NCBI RefSeq assembly: GCF_002975435.1
Contig: NZ_PCPT01000002.1
Location: 372,001-436,000 of the forward strand
Direction of reading: 5' to 3'
Length of the DNA stretch: 64,000 nt
Origin: Arthrobacter sp. MYb227
GTDB taxonomy: Bacteria; Actinomycetota; Actinomycetes; Actinomycetales; Micrococcaceae
The notes under the pieces were generated by a model. The model searched no databases, was not told where the DNA came from, and was given only the letters and a program-made list of their open reading frames with translations. Each line of letters begins with the position of its first letter. The stretch's first letter is position 1. This document shows, in pieces, positions 8,012 to 16,977 of this stretch. Position numbers and translations under genes: made by a program.

Positions 8012-9694
8012 ATGCAGAAAAACGCCGAGCTCGCCTTCCACTCGGGCAGCATTTTCACCGGCACGGGACAACCCGTAACCGGCATGGCAGTGTTGGTCAA
8101 TGATGGGCGTATCTCCGCCATCGTGCCCGAGTCCGAACTGAGCAACCACACCGGTGAGGCAACCACCGTGGTAGACCTCGGCGGAGCCCTGCTTTCCCCG
8201 GGTTTCCAGGATTCGCACATCCACCCCACCGGTGGCGGAACCGAACTTCTGCAGTGCAACCTCTCCGAAGCCGAAAGCGCCGAAGAAGCCGTGGCAACCA
8301 TTGCGGCCTACGCCGCAGCGAACCCGGACGTAGCCTGGATTCAGGGCGCCGGCTGGTCAATGGATCACTACGCAGGCGGCGCGCCCTTGGCCGCATTAAT
8401 CGACGCGGTGGTTCCGGACCGTCCCGTCTCTCTAGCCAGCCGTGACCACCACTCGATGTGGGCAAATAGCGCAGCATTCCGTGCCGCGGGTGTTGACGCC
8501 GCTACCGCGGATCCCGAGGACGGCTACTTCGAGCGTCTCGAAGACGGCTCCCCGGCCGGCACCCTGCACGAAGGCGCCATGGGTTTGATCGAAGCCCACG
8601 CCCCGGTAGCCACCATCGATCTGCTTGAGGCCGGTCTGGCCCGCGCACAGGAAGAACTGATCGCCCAGGGCATTACCGGTTGGCAGGATGCCATGGTCGG
8701 CGCAGGCGTGGGAATCCCGGATGCCAAGGATGCTTACTACCGTCTCATCGCCGCCGATAAGCTTAAGGTTCGCGTCCGTGGCGCCCAGTGGTGGCAGCGC
8801 GACCAAGGCCTGGAGCAGATCGACGGACTGATCGCGGTCCGTGCCGAGGCCGAAGCCCTGGGGCTCGTCGATCGCTTCAACCTTGGAACCGTCAAGATCA
8901 TGGTTGATGGCATCGCCGAAAACTTCACCGCCTCAATGATCGAGCCGTACCGCGACAAATGCGGACACAAAACCACTAACAACGGCATCTCATTTATCTC
9001 CGCAGCAAACCTCGCCATCTACGTCACGGCACTTGACGCCGCCGGCTTCCAGGTGCACTTCCACGCACTGGGAGATGCAGCTGTGCGCGACGCACTCGAT
9101 GCCCTTGAAGCGGCGCGCGCCGCCAATGGTCCCTCCACGCTGCGCCACCACCTGGCTCACCTACAGGTGGTCTCCGAGGCAGACGCCACACGTTTCGCCG
9201 GGCTTAATGCGATTGCCAACCTGCAGCCGCTGTGGGCCTGCCATGAGGACCAGCTCGATGAACTGACCCTGCCATTCATGCCGGAATCCGCACAGGATCG
9301 CCAGTACCCATTCGGTGACCTGGTCGCCGGAGGCGCACGCCTGGCCGCCGGTAGCGACTGGCCGGTTTCCAGTGCCGACCCGATCGTGGGATCACATATT
9401 GCGGTAAACCGTATCGACCCGGACAACGAGTCAGTTCCACTGGGTGGCGCCAAGCAGTGCCTGGATCTTGCCACCATTTGGGCCGCATACACCTCGGGCA
9501 CCGCGTATGTAAACCACCGCGAGAAGAATACCGGGTCCATTGCCCCTGGCTACCTTGCCGACTTCGCCGTCGTATCGCCGAACCCCTTCGAGGGTCCGAA
9601 AGAAAATATTTACCAGAGCCGCGTCGTATCCACCTGGATCGACGGGCAGTGCGTTTACACCGCAACAAACGTTGATGCACCGCAGGGAGTCTAA
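8012..9694 (+). CDS. Amidohydrolase family 3 protein (YtcJ/N-substituted formamide deformylase-like)
   Basis: Metal-dependent hydrolase of 560 residues, cytoplasmic, expected to cleave a C-N bond such as an N-acyl or N-formyl amide. The metal-binding HxH is H69-x-H71 in GFQDSHIHP. Later ligand candidates lie in VHFHALGDAA (about 345-354) and the Asp in AGSDWP (about 450). Length and layout match the Amidohydro_3 family, which includes YtcJ and NfdA. It opens an operon with a binding protein, two permeases, a double ATPase, a FAD oxidase and a cupin. The seven-base gap to the binding protein and the shared promoter suggest that it acts on the imported compound. Substrate unknown. Confidence 0.88.
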   Translation: MQKNAELAFHSGSIFTGTGQPVTGMAVLVNDGRISAIVPESELSNHTGEATTVVDLGGALLSPGFQDSHIHPTGGGTELLQCNLSEAESAEEAVATIAAYAAANPDVAWIQGAGWSMDHYAGGAPLAALIDAVVPDRPVSLASRDHHSMWANSAAFRAAGVDAATADPEDGYFERLEDGSPAGTLHEGAMGLIEAHAPVATIDLLEAGLARAQEELIAQGITGWQDAMVGAGVGIPDAKDAYYRLIAADKLKVRVRGAQWWQRDQGLEQIDGLIAVRAEAEALGLVDRFNLGTVKIMVDGIAENFTASMIEPYRDKCGHKTTNNGISFISAANLAIYVTALDAAGFQVHFHALGDAAVRDALDALEAARAANGPSTLRHHLAHLQVVSEADATRFAGLNAIANLQPLWACHEDQLDELTLPFMPESAQDRQYPFGDLVAGGARLAAGSDWPVSSADPIVGSHIAVNRIDPDNESVPLGGAKQCLDLATIWAAYTSGTAYVNHREKNTGSIAPGYLADFAVVSPNPFEGPKENIYQSRVVSTWIDGQCVYTATNVDAPQGV

Positions 9695-9700
9695 AGAATC

Positions 9701-11341
9701 ATGAAGCGCAATATCTTTAACACCAAGGCGCTGAAGCTCGCGGTTTCCGCGGCCGCGGTGCTCACCCTTGCCGCCTGTGGCGGTGCCTCCCCGGACGCCG
9801 GCGCCGCGGCCCTGACCTACGAGCTGACCAAGAACACCCCGGCTCCCACCGGGGAGCTGGATAAGCTCACGTGGTCCCTGTACGCCGAGCCGTACTCGCT
9901 CGATTACGCCTACGCCTTTGACTTCCCGGATAACCAGGTGCTGGCCAACACCTGCGAATCACTGCTGCGCCTGAACTCGGACATGAGTGTTTCCCCGGGC
10001 CTGGCCACCAAGTTCGAGAATCCAACCCCAAACAGCTGGGTCTACACCATCCGTGAAAACGTGAAGTTCCACGATGGCACCACCCTGAACGCAGATGATG
10101 TTGTCGCCTCGCTGAACCGTCACCTGGATCCGGCCATCGGTTCCTTCTGGTACTCGGCCTTTGCCAATGTCACGAGCATTGAAAAGACCTCCGCCAACCA
10201 GGTCACCATCACCACCAGCAAGCCAGATGCCATCCTGAATGAATCCCTGGCCGGGGCCCCGGGCGTTATTGATTCGGCAGCTACCTTCCAGAAGTACGGT
10301 GCCGATTACGGCAATGCCGCCGGCGGAGTTAACTGCACCGGCCCCTTCGAACTGAAGAAGTGGCAGAGCGGTGAAAGGCTTTCCTTTGAACGCTTTGCCG
10401 ATTACTGGGACAAGGATTTGGCTCCCAAGGCCAAGGAACTTGAATTTGTCATCATGACCGACCCGGTCGCTCGCGTGAACGCGCTAAAGTCCGGTGAAAT
10501 CGATGGTGGCTGGATGGTTCCCTCCAACGCCATTGGTGAGCTGAACGCCTCCGGCGCCGGGAAGGTCTTCTTTGGCACCAACTCCGCGGTGCAGTCACTG
10601 ATCGTCACCAACCCCGAAGGGCCACTGGGTAATCCAGAGGTCCGCAAGGCACTACTGATGTCTATCGACCGCACCGGTCTGGTGGCCGCGGCCGAAGCTG
10701 GCTACGCAAAGCGTACAAACGCATTGACCGCCGAATCGGTCTGGGGCGCTGCAGATAAAGCAACCCAGCAGGCGGCCTTCGCCGAGCTCACGGATTACCC
10801 CTACGATATTGAGGCAGCGGCCAAGATCATCGAAGAACAGGGTGTTGCCGGGCAAGAAATTACCATCACCACCGCACCCATGGGTAATAACTTCGCGGTT
10901 GTCGCCCAGGCCACCGCCGCGGCGGCCGAGTCGATCGGGCTCAAGGCAACTATCAACACCGTCACCCCGAACGCCTACACCGCGCTGTTCTCCGATCCGG
11001 AAGCCCGCAAGGGAACCGATTTGGTTTACACCAACTGGTACCTGTCCATCGGGGATCCACAGGAAATGTTCTCGATCCTGCGCGCCGGGGACTTTTCAAA
11101 CTACGGAAACTTTGCGGACCCAGCATTCGACAAGGTAGTCAACGAAGCCCTGGGTACCATCGATACCAACAAGCGCTTTGCTAAATCGCTTGAGGCACAG
11201 AAGATCCTCAATGCGCAGCTGCCGTGGCTGCCACTGTACGAGGTACCAACGATTCTGTGGATGAACGATAAAATCACCGGCGCATCCCCGTCGGTGAACC
11301 ACCTCTACTACCCTTGGGCGGCCCAAATTGGCGCAAAGTAA
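9701..11341 (+). CDS. ABC transporter substrate-binding lipoprotein, SBP_bac_5 family (copy 2)
   Basis: Binding protein of 546 residues, closely related to the one at 4831-6465. The lipobox is LAAC with C26. The conserved segment TWSLYAEPYSLDYAYAFD, near-identical in copy 1, recurs after the signal peptide. The C-termini of the two are also nearly the same (YYPWAAQIGAK versus YYPWAAEIGAK). It lies 7 bases after the amidohydrolase and overlaps the permease gene by 14 bases, so it is the cognate binding protein of this importer. Differences between the copies in the variable ligand cleft would decide substrate range. Confidence 0.93.
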   Translation: MKRNIFNTKALKLAVSAAAVLTLAACGGASPDAGAAALTYELTKNTPAPTGELDKLTWSLYAEPYSLDYAYAFDFPDNQVLANTCESLLRLNSDMSVSPGLATKFENPTPNSWVYTIRENVKFHDGTTLNADDVVASLNRHLDPAIGSFWYSAFANVTSIEKTSANQVTITTSKPDAILNESLAGAPGVIDSAATFQKYGADYGNAAGGVNCTGPFELKKWQSGERLSFERFADYWDKDLAPKAKELEFVIMTDPVARVNALKSGEIDGGWMVPSNAIGELNASGAGKVFFGTNSAVQSLIVTNPEGPLGNPEVRKALLMSIDRTGLVAAAEAGYAKRTNALTAESVWGAADKATQQAAFAELTDYPYDIEAAAKIIEEQGVAGQEITITTAPMGNNFAVVAQATAAAAESIGLKATINTVTPNAYTALFSDPEARKGTDLVYTNWYLSIGDPQEMFSILRAGDFSNYGNFADPAFDKVVNEALGTIDTNKRFAKSLEAQKILNAQLPWLPLYEVPTILWMNDKITGASPSVNHLYYPWAAQIGAK

Positions 11342-12353
11342 TGTAGCTGTGGCACCGCCACAGGCTTCCGGGGCCAAGGACCCCGGCAAGCCCGTGCTGG
11401 CGGGCCTGAAACTCGCAGCAGGCAAGATCGGTTCCTTTATCTTCACCGTGTTCGTTTCCTCGGTGATCGTGTTCTTCTCCCGTTGGCTGGTCCCGGGGGA
11501 TCCCATCAGCTTCCTGCTGCGCGGTCGCAGCCCCAATCCGGAGGCCATCGCGGAAGTTACCGCGATCTACGGGTTGGATAAGCCACCGCTAGAGCAGTAC
11601 TGGAACTGGATCACCGGGGTGCTCACCGGGGACTTTGGTCGCTCGCTGCAGTACCGTCAGGATGTCTCCGAGGTTATTCTGGGACGCCTGCCGGTGACCC
11701 TGGGTCTGGTTGTCATGTCCGGCATCATGATTGCTGTGCTGGGCTTGGCCGCCGGTATCTGTGCCTCGCTACTGCGTGGCACCTGGGCCGATAGGGCGAT
11801 CATCGCCTCGATGTCCGGTCTTGCCGCGATCCCATCGTTCGTCGGTGCCATCGTGCTGATTGCCATCTTCGCGGTCCAGCTGGGGATGTTCCCCTCTTTT
11901 GGTTCCGGCACCGGATTCTGGGACATGATCTATCACCTGATCTTGCCCTCGCTAGCGCTGGCGCTTTCCTTTATTGCCGTGGTGGGGCGCGTTACCCGCT
12001 CGGCCATGCTTGAAGAATTCTCGCGCGAACACGTCGAAGTAGCCCGCTCACGCGGTGTCACCCCGGTAGCCGTTGTCATTCGCCACGTACTGCGTAACGC
12101 GCTGGGTCCGATCCTGACCGTTTCCGGTCTGTTGGTTGCCGGTCTGCTGGTTTCCTCGGCCATCGTGGAACAGGCCTTCGGCTTGGCCGGGCTCGGCTCA
12201 CTGCTGGTTTCCTCCGTGGACCGGCTGGACTTCCCGGTGGTGCAGGCGATCGTACTGATCGTTGTTACCGCATTCGTGGCCATCAATACACTCGTTGACC
12301 TGCTAGGTCCCGTCATCGATCCGCGCCTCAAGGCCGGGGAAGGAGCACGATGA
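11328..12353 (+). CDS. DppB/OppB-type ABC transporter permease
   Basis: Inner-membrane permease of a peptide/opine-type importer, 341 residues from TTG 11328; a GTG at 11349 is an alternative start, since the first residues are a Pro/Ala-rich tail. The family signature near the N-terminus is FFSRWLVPGDP. The EAA loop reads EVARSRGVTPVAVVIRHVLRNAL (about 237-259). Six hydrophobic segments. It overlaps the preceding binding protein and shares ATGA with the next permease, so the two are translationally coupled. With DppC-like and DppDF-like partners it forms the translocation pore. Confidence 0.92.
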   Translation: MAQSNVAVAPPQASGAKDPGKPVLAGLKLAAGKIGSFIFTVFVSSVIVFFSRWLVPGDPISFLLRGRSPNPEAIAEVTAIYGLDKPPLEQYWNWITGVLTGDFGRSLQYRQDVSEVILGRLPVTLGLVVMSGIMIAVLGLAAGICASLLRGTWADRAIIASMSGLAAIPSFVGAIVLIAIFAVQLGMFPSFGSGTGFWDMIYHLILPSLALALSFIAVVGRVTRSAMLEEFSREHVEVARSRGVTPVAVVIRHVLRNALGPILTVSGLLVAGLLVSSAIVEQAFGLAGLGSLLVSSVDRLDFPVVQAIVLIVVTAFVAINTLVDLLGPVIDPRLKAGEGAR

Positions 12354-13207
12354 GCATCCAAGCCGCACCGCGTTTGCCACTTAAACGCCAATCGCTGCAC
12401 AAGACCCGTTGGGGCCTTGTCATCTCCATCGGCTTCCTCGCCTTGGTACTCATCGCAGCGATCTTTGCACCACTCGTTGCACCTTTTTCCCCCGCGGCAG
12501 TTGACCTGCTGCGGGTGAACTCGGGCCCCACACCACAACACTGGCTGGGCACCGATGCGCTGGGCCGCGATATCCTCTCACGGATGGTCTATGGGTCACG
12601 CACCGCGCTGACCGGACCGATTGTGGTGGTCTTGGCCTCCACAATTCTGGGTCTGCTTTCCGGTCTGTGGGCCGGTTGGGCAGGGGGGAAGATTGATGCG
12701 ATTATTTCTCGTATCTTCGACATCGTCCTGGCCTTCCCGGCACTGCTTCTGGCCATCTTGGCAGTTGCCTTGTTCGGCAAGGGCCTGATTGCCCCGGTGA
12801 TCGCCATGTCGATCGCGTACACCCCCTACATCGGCCGGCTCACCCGCCAGCTGGTAGCCACCGAAAAGAACCGCCAGTATGTGGCCGCCTACAAGGTGCA
12901 GGGATTCTCCGCACCGTGGATTGCGACCCGCGCTGTCATGCCAAACGTGTTGGGTGTGGTTGGCTCGCAGACCACGCAGAACTTTGGTTACGTGTTGGTA
13001 GAACTTGCCGCACTGTCCTTCCTCGGCTTGGGCATCCAAGCACCCAAGGCGGACTGGGGCAACATGATCAATGAGGGTCAGGCGGCATTGGTTTCTGGCA
13101 ATTTTCTGCCGGCCTTGATCCCGTCCATTGCAGTGGTATTAGTAGTCGTCGCGGTCAACTCCGTGGGCGGCTGGCTGTCAGATAAGTTGGGAGACCCGTT
13201 CGCATGA
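12350..13207 (+). CDS. DppC/OppC-type ABC transporter permease
   Basis: Second permease, 285 residues, with the DppC hallmark HWLGTDALGRDILSRMVYG (about residues 63-81) and an EAA-type loop near residues 180-200 (AAYKVQGFSAPWIATRAVMPN). GGAAGGAG precedes ATG 12350, which overlaps the DppB-type stop; its own stop overlaps the ATPase start at 13204. Five to six membrane helices. It should pair with the DppB-like subunit. Confidence 0.93.
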   Translation: MSIQAAPRLPLKRQSLHKTRWGLVISIGFLALVLIAAIFAPLVAPFSPAAVDLLRVNSGPTPQHWLGTDALGRDILSRMVYGSRTALTGPIVVVLASTILGLLSGLWAGWAGGKIDAIISRIFDIVLAFPALLLAILAVALFGKGLIAPVIAMSIAYTPYIGRLTRQLVATEKNRQYVAAYKVQGFSAPWIATRAVMPNVLGVVGSQTTQNFGYVLVELAALSFLGLGIQAPKADWGNMINEGQAALVSGNFLPALIPSIAVVLVVVAVNSVGGWLSDKLGDPFA

Positions 13208-14871
13208 GACTTTTAGATGTCAACGAACTAAATCTTGATATCAAGGTTCACGGAGCACCCACGCTTGAATTGCTCAAGGCGGTATCGCTACACATCGATC
13301 GCGGCGAAACCGTGGCACTGGTTGGCGAATCGGGCTCCGGTAAGTCATTGACCGCTCGCGCGGTACTGGGCCTGCTGCCCTCGACCGCAACCGTCACCGG
13401 CACCATCGATCTTGGAGGCGTACAAGTCCTCAAGGCCAATGGCCCGGAACTCCGTGCCCTGCGCCGTACCCGTGCCGCGATGGTCTTCCAAGACCCACGT
13501 TCCTCCATCAACCCGGTACGCACCTTGGGTGCTCACCTGATTGAACCCATGATGCAGGAACCCGGCGCAGATAAAGCGGCCCTGGAAAAACGCGCCATCG
13601 GGCTCTTGGCCTCCATGGGCCTGAGCAACCCCGAAGCCCGCATGAAGCAGTACCCACATGAGCTTTCCGGTGGCATGCTGCAGCGCGTGATGATTGCCGG
13701 TGCGCTGATGAACGACCCGGAACTGCTGATCTGTGATGAGTCAACAACCGCATTGGATGTCACCACGCAGGCCGCGGTCATCGAGTTGCTCTCCACCGCG
13801 GTGCAAGAGCGTTCCATGGGAATGCTCTTCATCACCCACGACCTGGCTCTGGCCGCGTCGATCGCCGACCGCACCTACGTATTGCGCAATGGTGTGGTGC
13901 AGGAACACGGCGAAACTCGTCAGGTCTTCGAAGCGCCGGTCTCCGAATACACCAAGGCACTCGTTGCCGCGACCCCGTCGATGGCCGGTGCTCCAAAGAC
14001 CGGTGCACATATCTCCGATTCATCGCAGACACCGGTATTGCGAGTGGAGAACGTTTCCAAGACGTACTACCTCTCCGGTCAGCCTCCGGTTGAAGCCTTG
14101 AAGAATGTTTCTCTTGCCATTCCGGCCGGTGGCGGCCTGGCCATCGTGGGTGAATCGGGTTCCGGTAAGTCAACACTCGGCCGCATTGTTGCCGGGCTTG
14201 AGGGCCCGGACACCGGGGAGATGAGCGTTGCCGGAGGCGAGATCACCGGATCAAATGCCAAGGAACGCCGGCTGAAGAAGGCCTCCCGCGTGCAGATGGT
14301 CTTCCAAGATCCGTACCAGTCACTTGACTCTCGACTGACCCCGGCCAAGGCCCTGCAGACGGTGCTCAAACTGCATTACAAGCTTGATGCCAAGGCCATG
14401 AATGCTCGCGTGATCGAATTGCTTGAATCCGTAGGGTTGGAAGAAAAGCACGCGAATCTTTACCCGCGCAAACTCTCCGGTGGTCAGCGCCAGCGTGTGG
14501 CAATTGCCAAGGCCATGGCCCTGGAACCGCGTCTGCTGGTGCTGGATGAAGCAACAAGTGCACTTGATGTTTCGGTACAGGCACAGGTGCTGGAACTGGT
14601 GAATAAGCTGCGTCGTGAACAGGGCGTTTCGGTGCTGTTTATCAGCCACGACCTGGCCATCGTGGGGGAGATCTGTGACGAACTATTGGTCGTCCAAAAC
14701 GGATCGATCGTTGAATCTGGTCCCACCGCTCAGGTACTGAACCACCCGCAGCACCCCTATACCCAGACCCTGTTGGCCTCGGTGCCGCGCCCTCGGTGGG
14801 AAACCAACCCACACGGCGCAGCGGAACCGCAGGATGCGGATCTGGAACCTGCCAAAAACAGCAGCCTCTAA
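13204..14871 (+). CDS. Fused DppD-DppF type dual ATPase
   Basis: Both ATPases of the importer on one chain of 555 residues. The first half has Walker A GESGSGKS (about 42-49), signature LSGGMLQR and Walker B LLICDESTTALD. The second half has GESGSGKST (about 317-325), LSGGQRQR and LLVLDEATSALD. In the first Walker B the usual DEP is DES, a mild departure. Fusion is common in actinobacteria and removes the need for two ATPase genes. The last codons are followed after 15 bases by the FAD oxidase gene, so the operon continues. Confidence 0.94.
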   Translation: MRLLDVNELNLDIKVHGAPTLELLKAVSLHIDRGETVALVGESGSGKSLTARAVLGLLPSTATVTGTIDLGGVQVLKANGPELRALRRTRAAMVFQDPRSSINPVRTLGAHLIEPMMQEPGADKAALEKRAIGLLASMGLSNPEARMKQYPHELSGGMLQRVMIAGALMNDPELLICDESTTALDVTTQAAVIELLSTAVQERSMGMLFITHDLALAASIADRTYVLRNGVVQEHGETRQVFEAPVSEYTKALVAATPSMAGAPKTGAHISDSSQTPVLRVENVSKTYYLSGQPPVEALKNVSLAIPAGGGLAIVGESGSGKSTLGRIVAGLEGPDTGEMSVAGGEITGSNAKERRLKKASRVQMVFQDPYQSLDSRLTPAKALQTVLKLHYKLDAKAMNARVIELLESVGLEEKHANLYPRKLSGGQRQRVAIAKAMALEPRLLVLDEATSALDVSVQAQVLELVNKLRREQGVSVLFISHDLAIVGEICDELLVVQNGSIVESGPTAQVLNHPQHPYTQTLLASVPRPRWETNPHGAAEPQDADLEPAKNSSL

Positions 14872-14886
14872 CCAAGAAATAAGGCA

Positions 14887-16332
14887 ATGACCATTTCAAA
14901 ACCGACGTTCTTTGAGAACGCCGAAAAGTCAATTGATCCGGCACTGTGCGCCGCGTCCCTGCGTGATACCAAGCGTGCGGTGTACTGGCTGGATTCACCG
15001 GCTCGTCCGGGCGTACGGGAGTCACTGCGTGCACAGCTGAACACCGATCTGCTGGTTGTGGGCGGCGGGTACACCGGTTTGTGGACCGCGCTGCTGGCCA
15101 AGGAGCGCAACCCGGAAACCACAGTGGTTTTGCTTGAAGCGGCCTGGATTGGTTCCGAGGCTTCGGGACGCAATGGTGGTTTCTGCGAAACCTCATTGGT
15201 CCACGGAGAATCCAATGGCGAGGCACACCTGCCCAAGGAAAATGCGCGACTGACCGAGTTGGGCAATGAGAACCTCGCCGAGCTCATCGAAACCATCGAA
15301 CGCTATGGCATCGATTGTGATTTGATCCGCGAGGGTGCGCTGGCCGTTGCCACCGAACCGCACCAGGATGCCTGGTTGCGCGAGGAATCAAATGGCGAAG
15401 ACGTCATTTACCTTGACCGTGCGCAGACAAACGAACTGATCAAATCCGATGCTTTCTACTCGGGCTCGTGGTCCAAGGAAGATACGGTTTTGGTCAACCC
15501 GGCCAAGCTCGCGTGGGGACTACTGGAAGCCTGCGAGCAGTTGGGGGTCAAGGTTTACGAGCAGTCAAAGGTCACCGGGATTTCCGAGGTCGGCGGCCGC
15601 ATTGTTGCCGACACCGACGGAGGCCAGATCACTGCTGCTAAGGTTGCCCTGGCCACCAATGTGTTCCCCACATTGCTCAAGCGCAATGCGCTGATGACCG
15701 TCCCGGTGTACGACTACGTGCTTGTCACCGATCCGTTGACCAAGGCCCAGCGCGAAGCCATTGGCTGGGAGACGCTGCACGGCCTGGTCGACTTGAACAA
15801 CCGCTTCCACTACTCACGTCCCATCATTGATGAAAATGGTGACTTCCGTATTCTGTACGGCGGTTGGGACGCCATCTACCGCTTTGGCGGCAAGGTGAAC
15901 CACGAGTACTACGACAGCGAAACCACCTACACCAAGCTTGCCGCACACTTCTTTGCCACCTTCCCGGAGCTGCAGGACTTGAAGTTCTCGCACGCCTGGG
16001 GTGGAGCCATTGATTCATGCTCACGCTTCTTCTCATTCTTTGCCCTGGCGTATAAGGGCAAGGTTGCCTCGGTTGCCGGATTTACCGGTCTGGGTGTTGG
16101 TGCCTCACGCTTTGGTGCCAAGGTCATGCTGGATCTACTCGATGGCAAGAAGACCGAGCTCACCGAGTTGGAAATGGTCAAGAAGAAGCCGTTGCCGTTC
16201 CCTCCAGAGCCGGCTGCCTGGCTTGGGGTCAAGATGATGACAGCTGCCATGGCTCGTGCCGATCACCGTGAAGGTGAGCGCGGCTTATTCCTTAAAACCA
16301 TGGATGCCGTTGGAATGGGATTCGACTCATGA
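14887..16332 (+). CDS. FAD-dependent oxidoreductase of the DAO family
   Basis: Cytoplasmic flavoprotein of 481 residues resembling gamma-glutamylputrescine oxidase and glycine/D-amino-acid oxidases. The dinucleotide-binding motif is VVGGGYTGL (about 57-65) with the acidic end of strand two in LLEAAWIGSEASGRNGG; the GRNGG segment is characteristic of this group. A substrate-domain GGWDAIYRFGG lies in the middle, and the C-terminal FAD-contact FTGLGVGAS near 399. It would oxidise an amine or amino acid released by the operon's amidohydrolase. The stop overlaps the cupin start (ATGA at 16329). Precise substrate not readable from sequence. Confidence 0.87.
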   Translation: MTISKPTFFENAEKSIDPALCAASLRDTKRAVYWLDSPARPGVRESLRAQLNTDLLVVGGGYTGLWTALLAKERNPETTVVLLEAAWIGSEASGRNGGFCETSLVHGESNGEAHLPKENARLTELGNENLAELIETIERYGIDCDLIREGALAVATEPHQDAWLREESNGEDVIYLDRAQTNELIKSDAFYSGSWSKEDTVLVNPAKLAWGLLEACEQLGVKVYEQSKVTGISEVGGRIVADTDGGQITAAKVALATNVFPTLLKRNALMTVPVYDYVLVTDPLTKAQREAIGWETLHGLVDLNNRFHYSRPIIDENGDFRILYGGWDAIYRFGGKVNHEYYDSETTYTKLAAHFFATFPELQDLKFSHAWGGAIDSCSRFFSFFALAYKGKVASVAGFTGLGVGASRFGAKVMLDLLDGKKTELTELEMVKKKPLPFPPEPAAWLGVKMMTAAMARADHREGERGLFLKTMDAVGMGFDS

Positions 16333-16706
16333 GCCAGCAAACTACACCAGTTCTCAAGGACCGCACCGTTGATGCGCTAAGCGTTGGAATGGAACACGAA
16401 CCGGTCCCCGCCGAACAATCTGTTGAGGGGAATCCGAGCACCGCGGCCCAGGAATTGGGCGAGATCTTTGGTGTTGAATTTGGTCTGTGGGAAATGAGCG
16501 CCGGGACCATGACTGACGTGGAAGCCGAGGAGCTATTTGTTGTGCTCAGCGGTTCGGCCACCGTACAGATTCACGCGGAGAATGGCTTTGCGGCCGCCGA
16601 GTTGCATTTGGTGCCGGGCACCGTATGCCACCTTTCCGAAGGTATGCACACCAGTTGGACGCTGCATGAGCCACTACGCAAGATGTACCTGGTAGCTGCC
16701 GAGTAG
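16329..16706 (+). CDS. Cupin-domain protein
   Basis: Small single-domain beta-barrel protein, 125 residues. The cupin core is seen from about residue 53 (GLWEMSAGTMTDVEAEELFVVLSG) through VPGTVCHLSEGM. The metal ligands typical of cupin motif 1 (HxH...E) are not complete: only Glu residues are visible there, with one His in the second motif. It may therefore be a ligand-binding or isomerase-like cupin rather than a dioxygenase. Such cupins (DUF861/EutQ-like) commonly follow FAD-dependent amine oxidases. Last gene of the operon, translationally coupled to it. Confidence 0.78.
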   Translation: MSQQTTPVLKDRTVDALSVGMEHEPVPAEQSVEGNPSTAAQELGEIFGVEFGLWEMSAGTMTDVEAEELFVVLSGSATVQIHAENGFAAAELHLVPGTVCHLSEGMHTSWTLHEPLRKMYLVAAE

Positions 16707-16726
16707 CAGTTTTTGTCCACTGAGAA

Positions 16727-16780
16727 GGGGATCTGTGCCCGCCGAAATTTTTCGGCAGGTGCGGGTCTCCTTTTGGTTTT
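16727..16780 (+). terminator. Probable terminator of the amidohydrolase-importer operon
   Basis: A hairpin with core arms GCCGAA (16741-16746) and TTCGGC (16751-16756), flanked by partly complementary G/C tracts, followed by a T-rich run (ctccttttggtttt). It lies just after the cupin stop. Confidence 0.55.
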
Positions 16781-16977
16781 CCACAACACCGCGATTCTCG
16801 GTTTAGTGGAAAGCCAGGCTCATAAAATTAGGAGTGGATGGGTGCGCGTCTAGCTCAGATGTTTTCAGCTTTGATGGAGTCTGGGACATCGAGTGGCAGA
16901 AGGAATGATTGGAAAATTACTTCGATAAATATGAAATAAATCTTCTATATCTAGTTCACTAGTTCTATACTGGTGAT

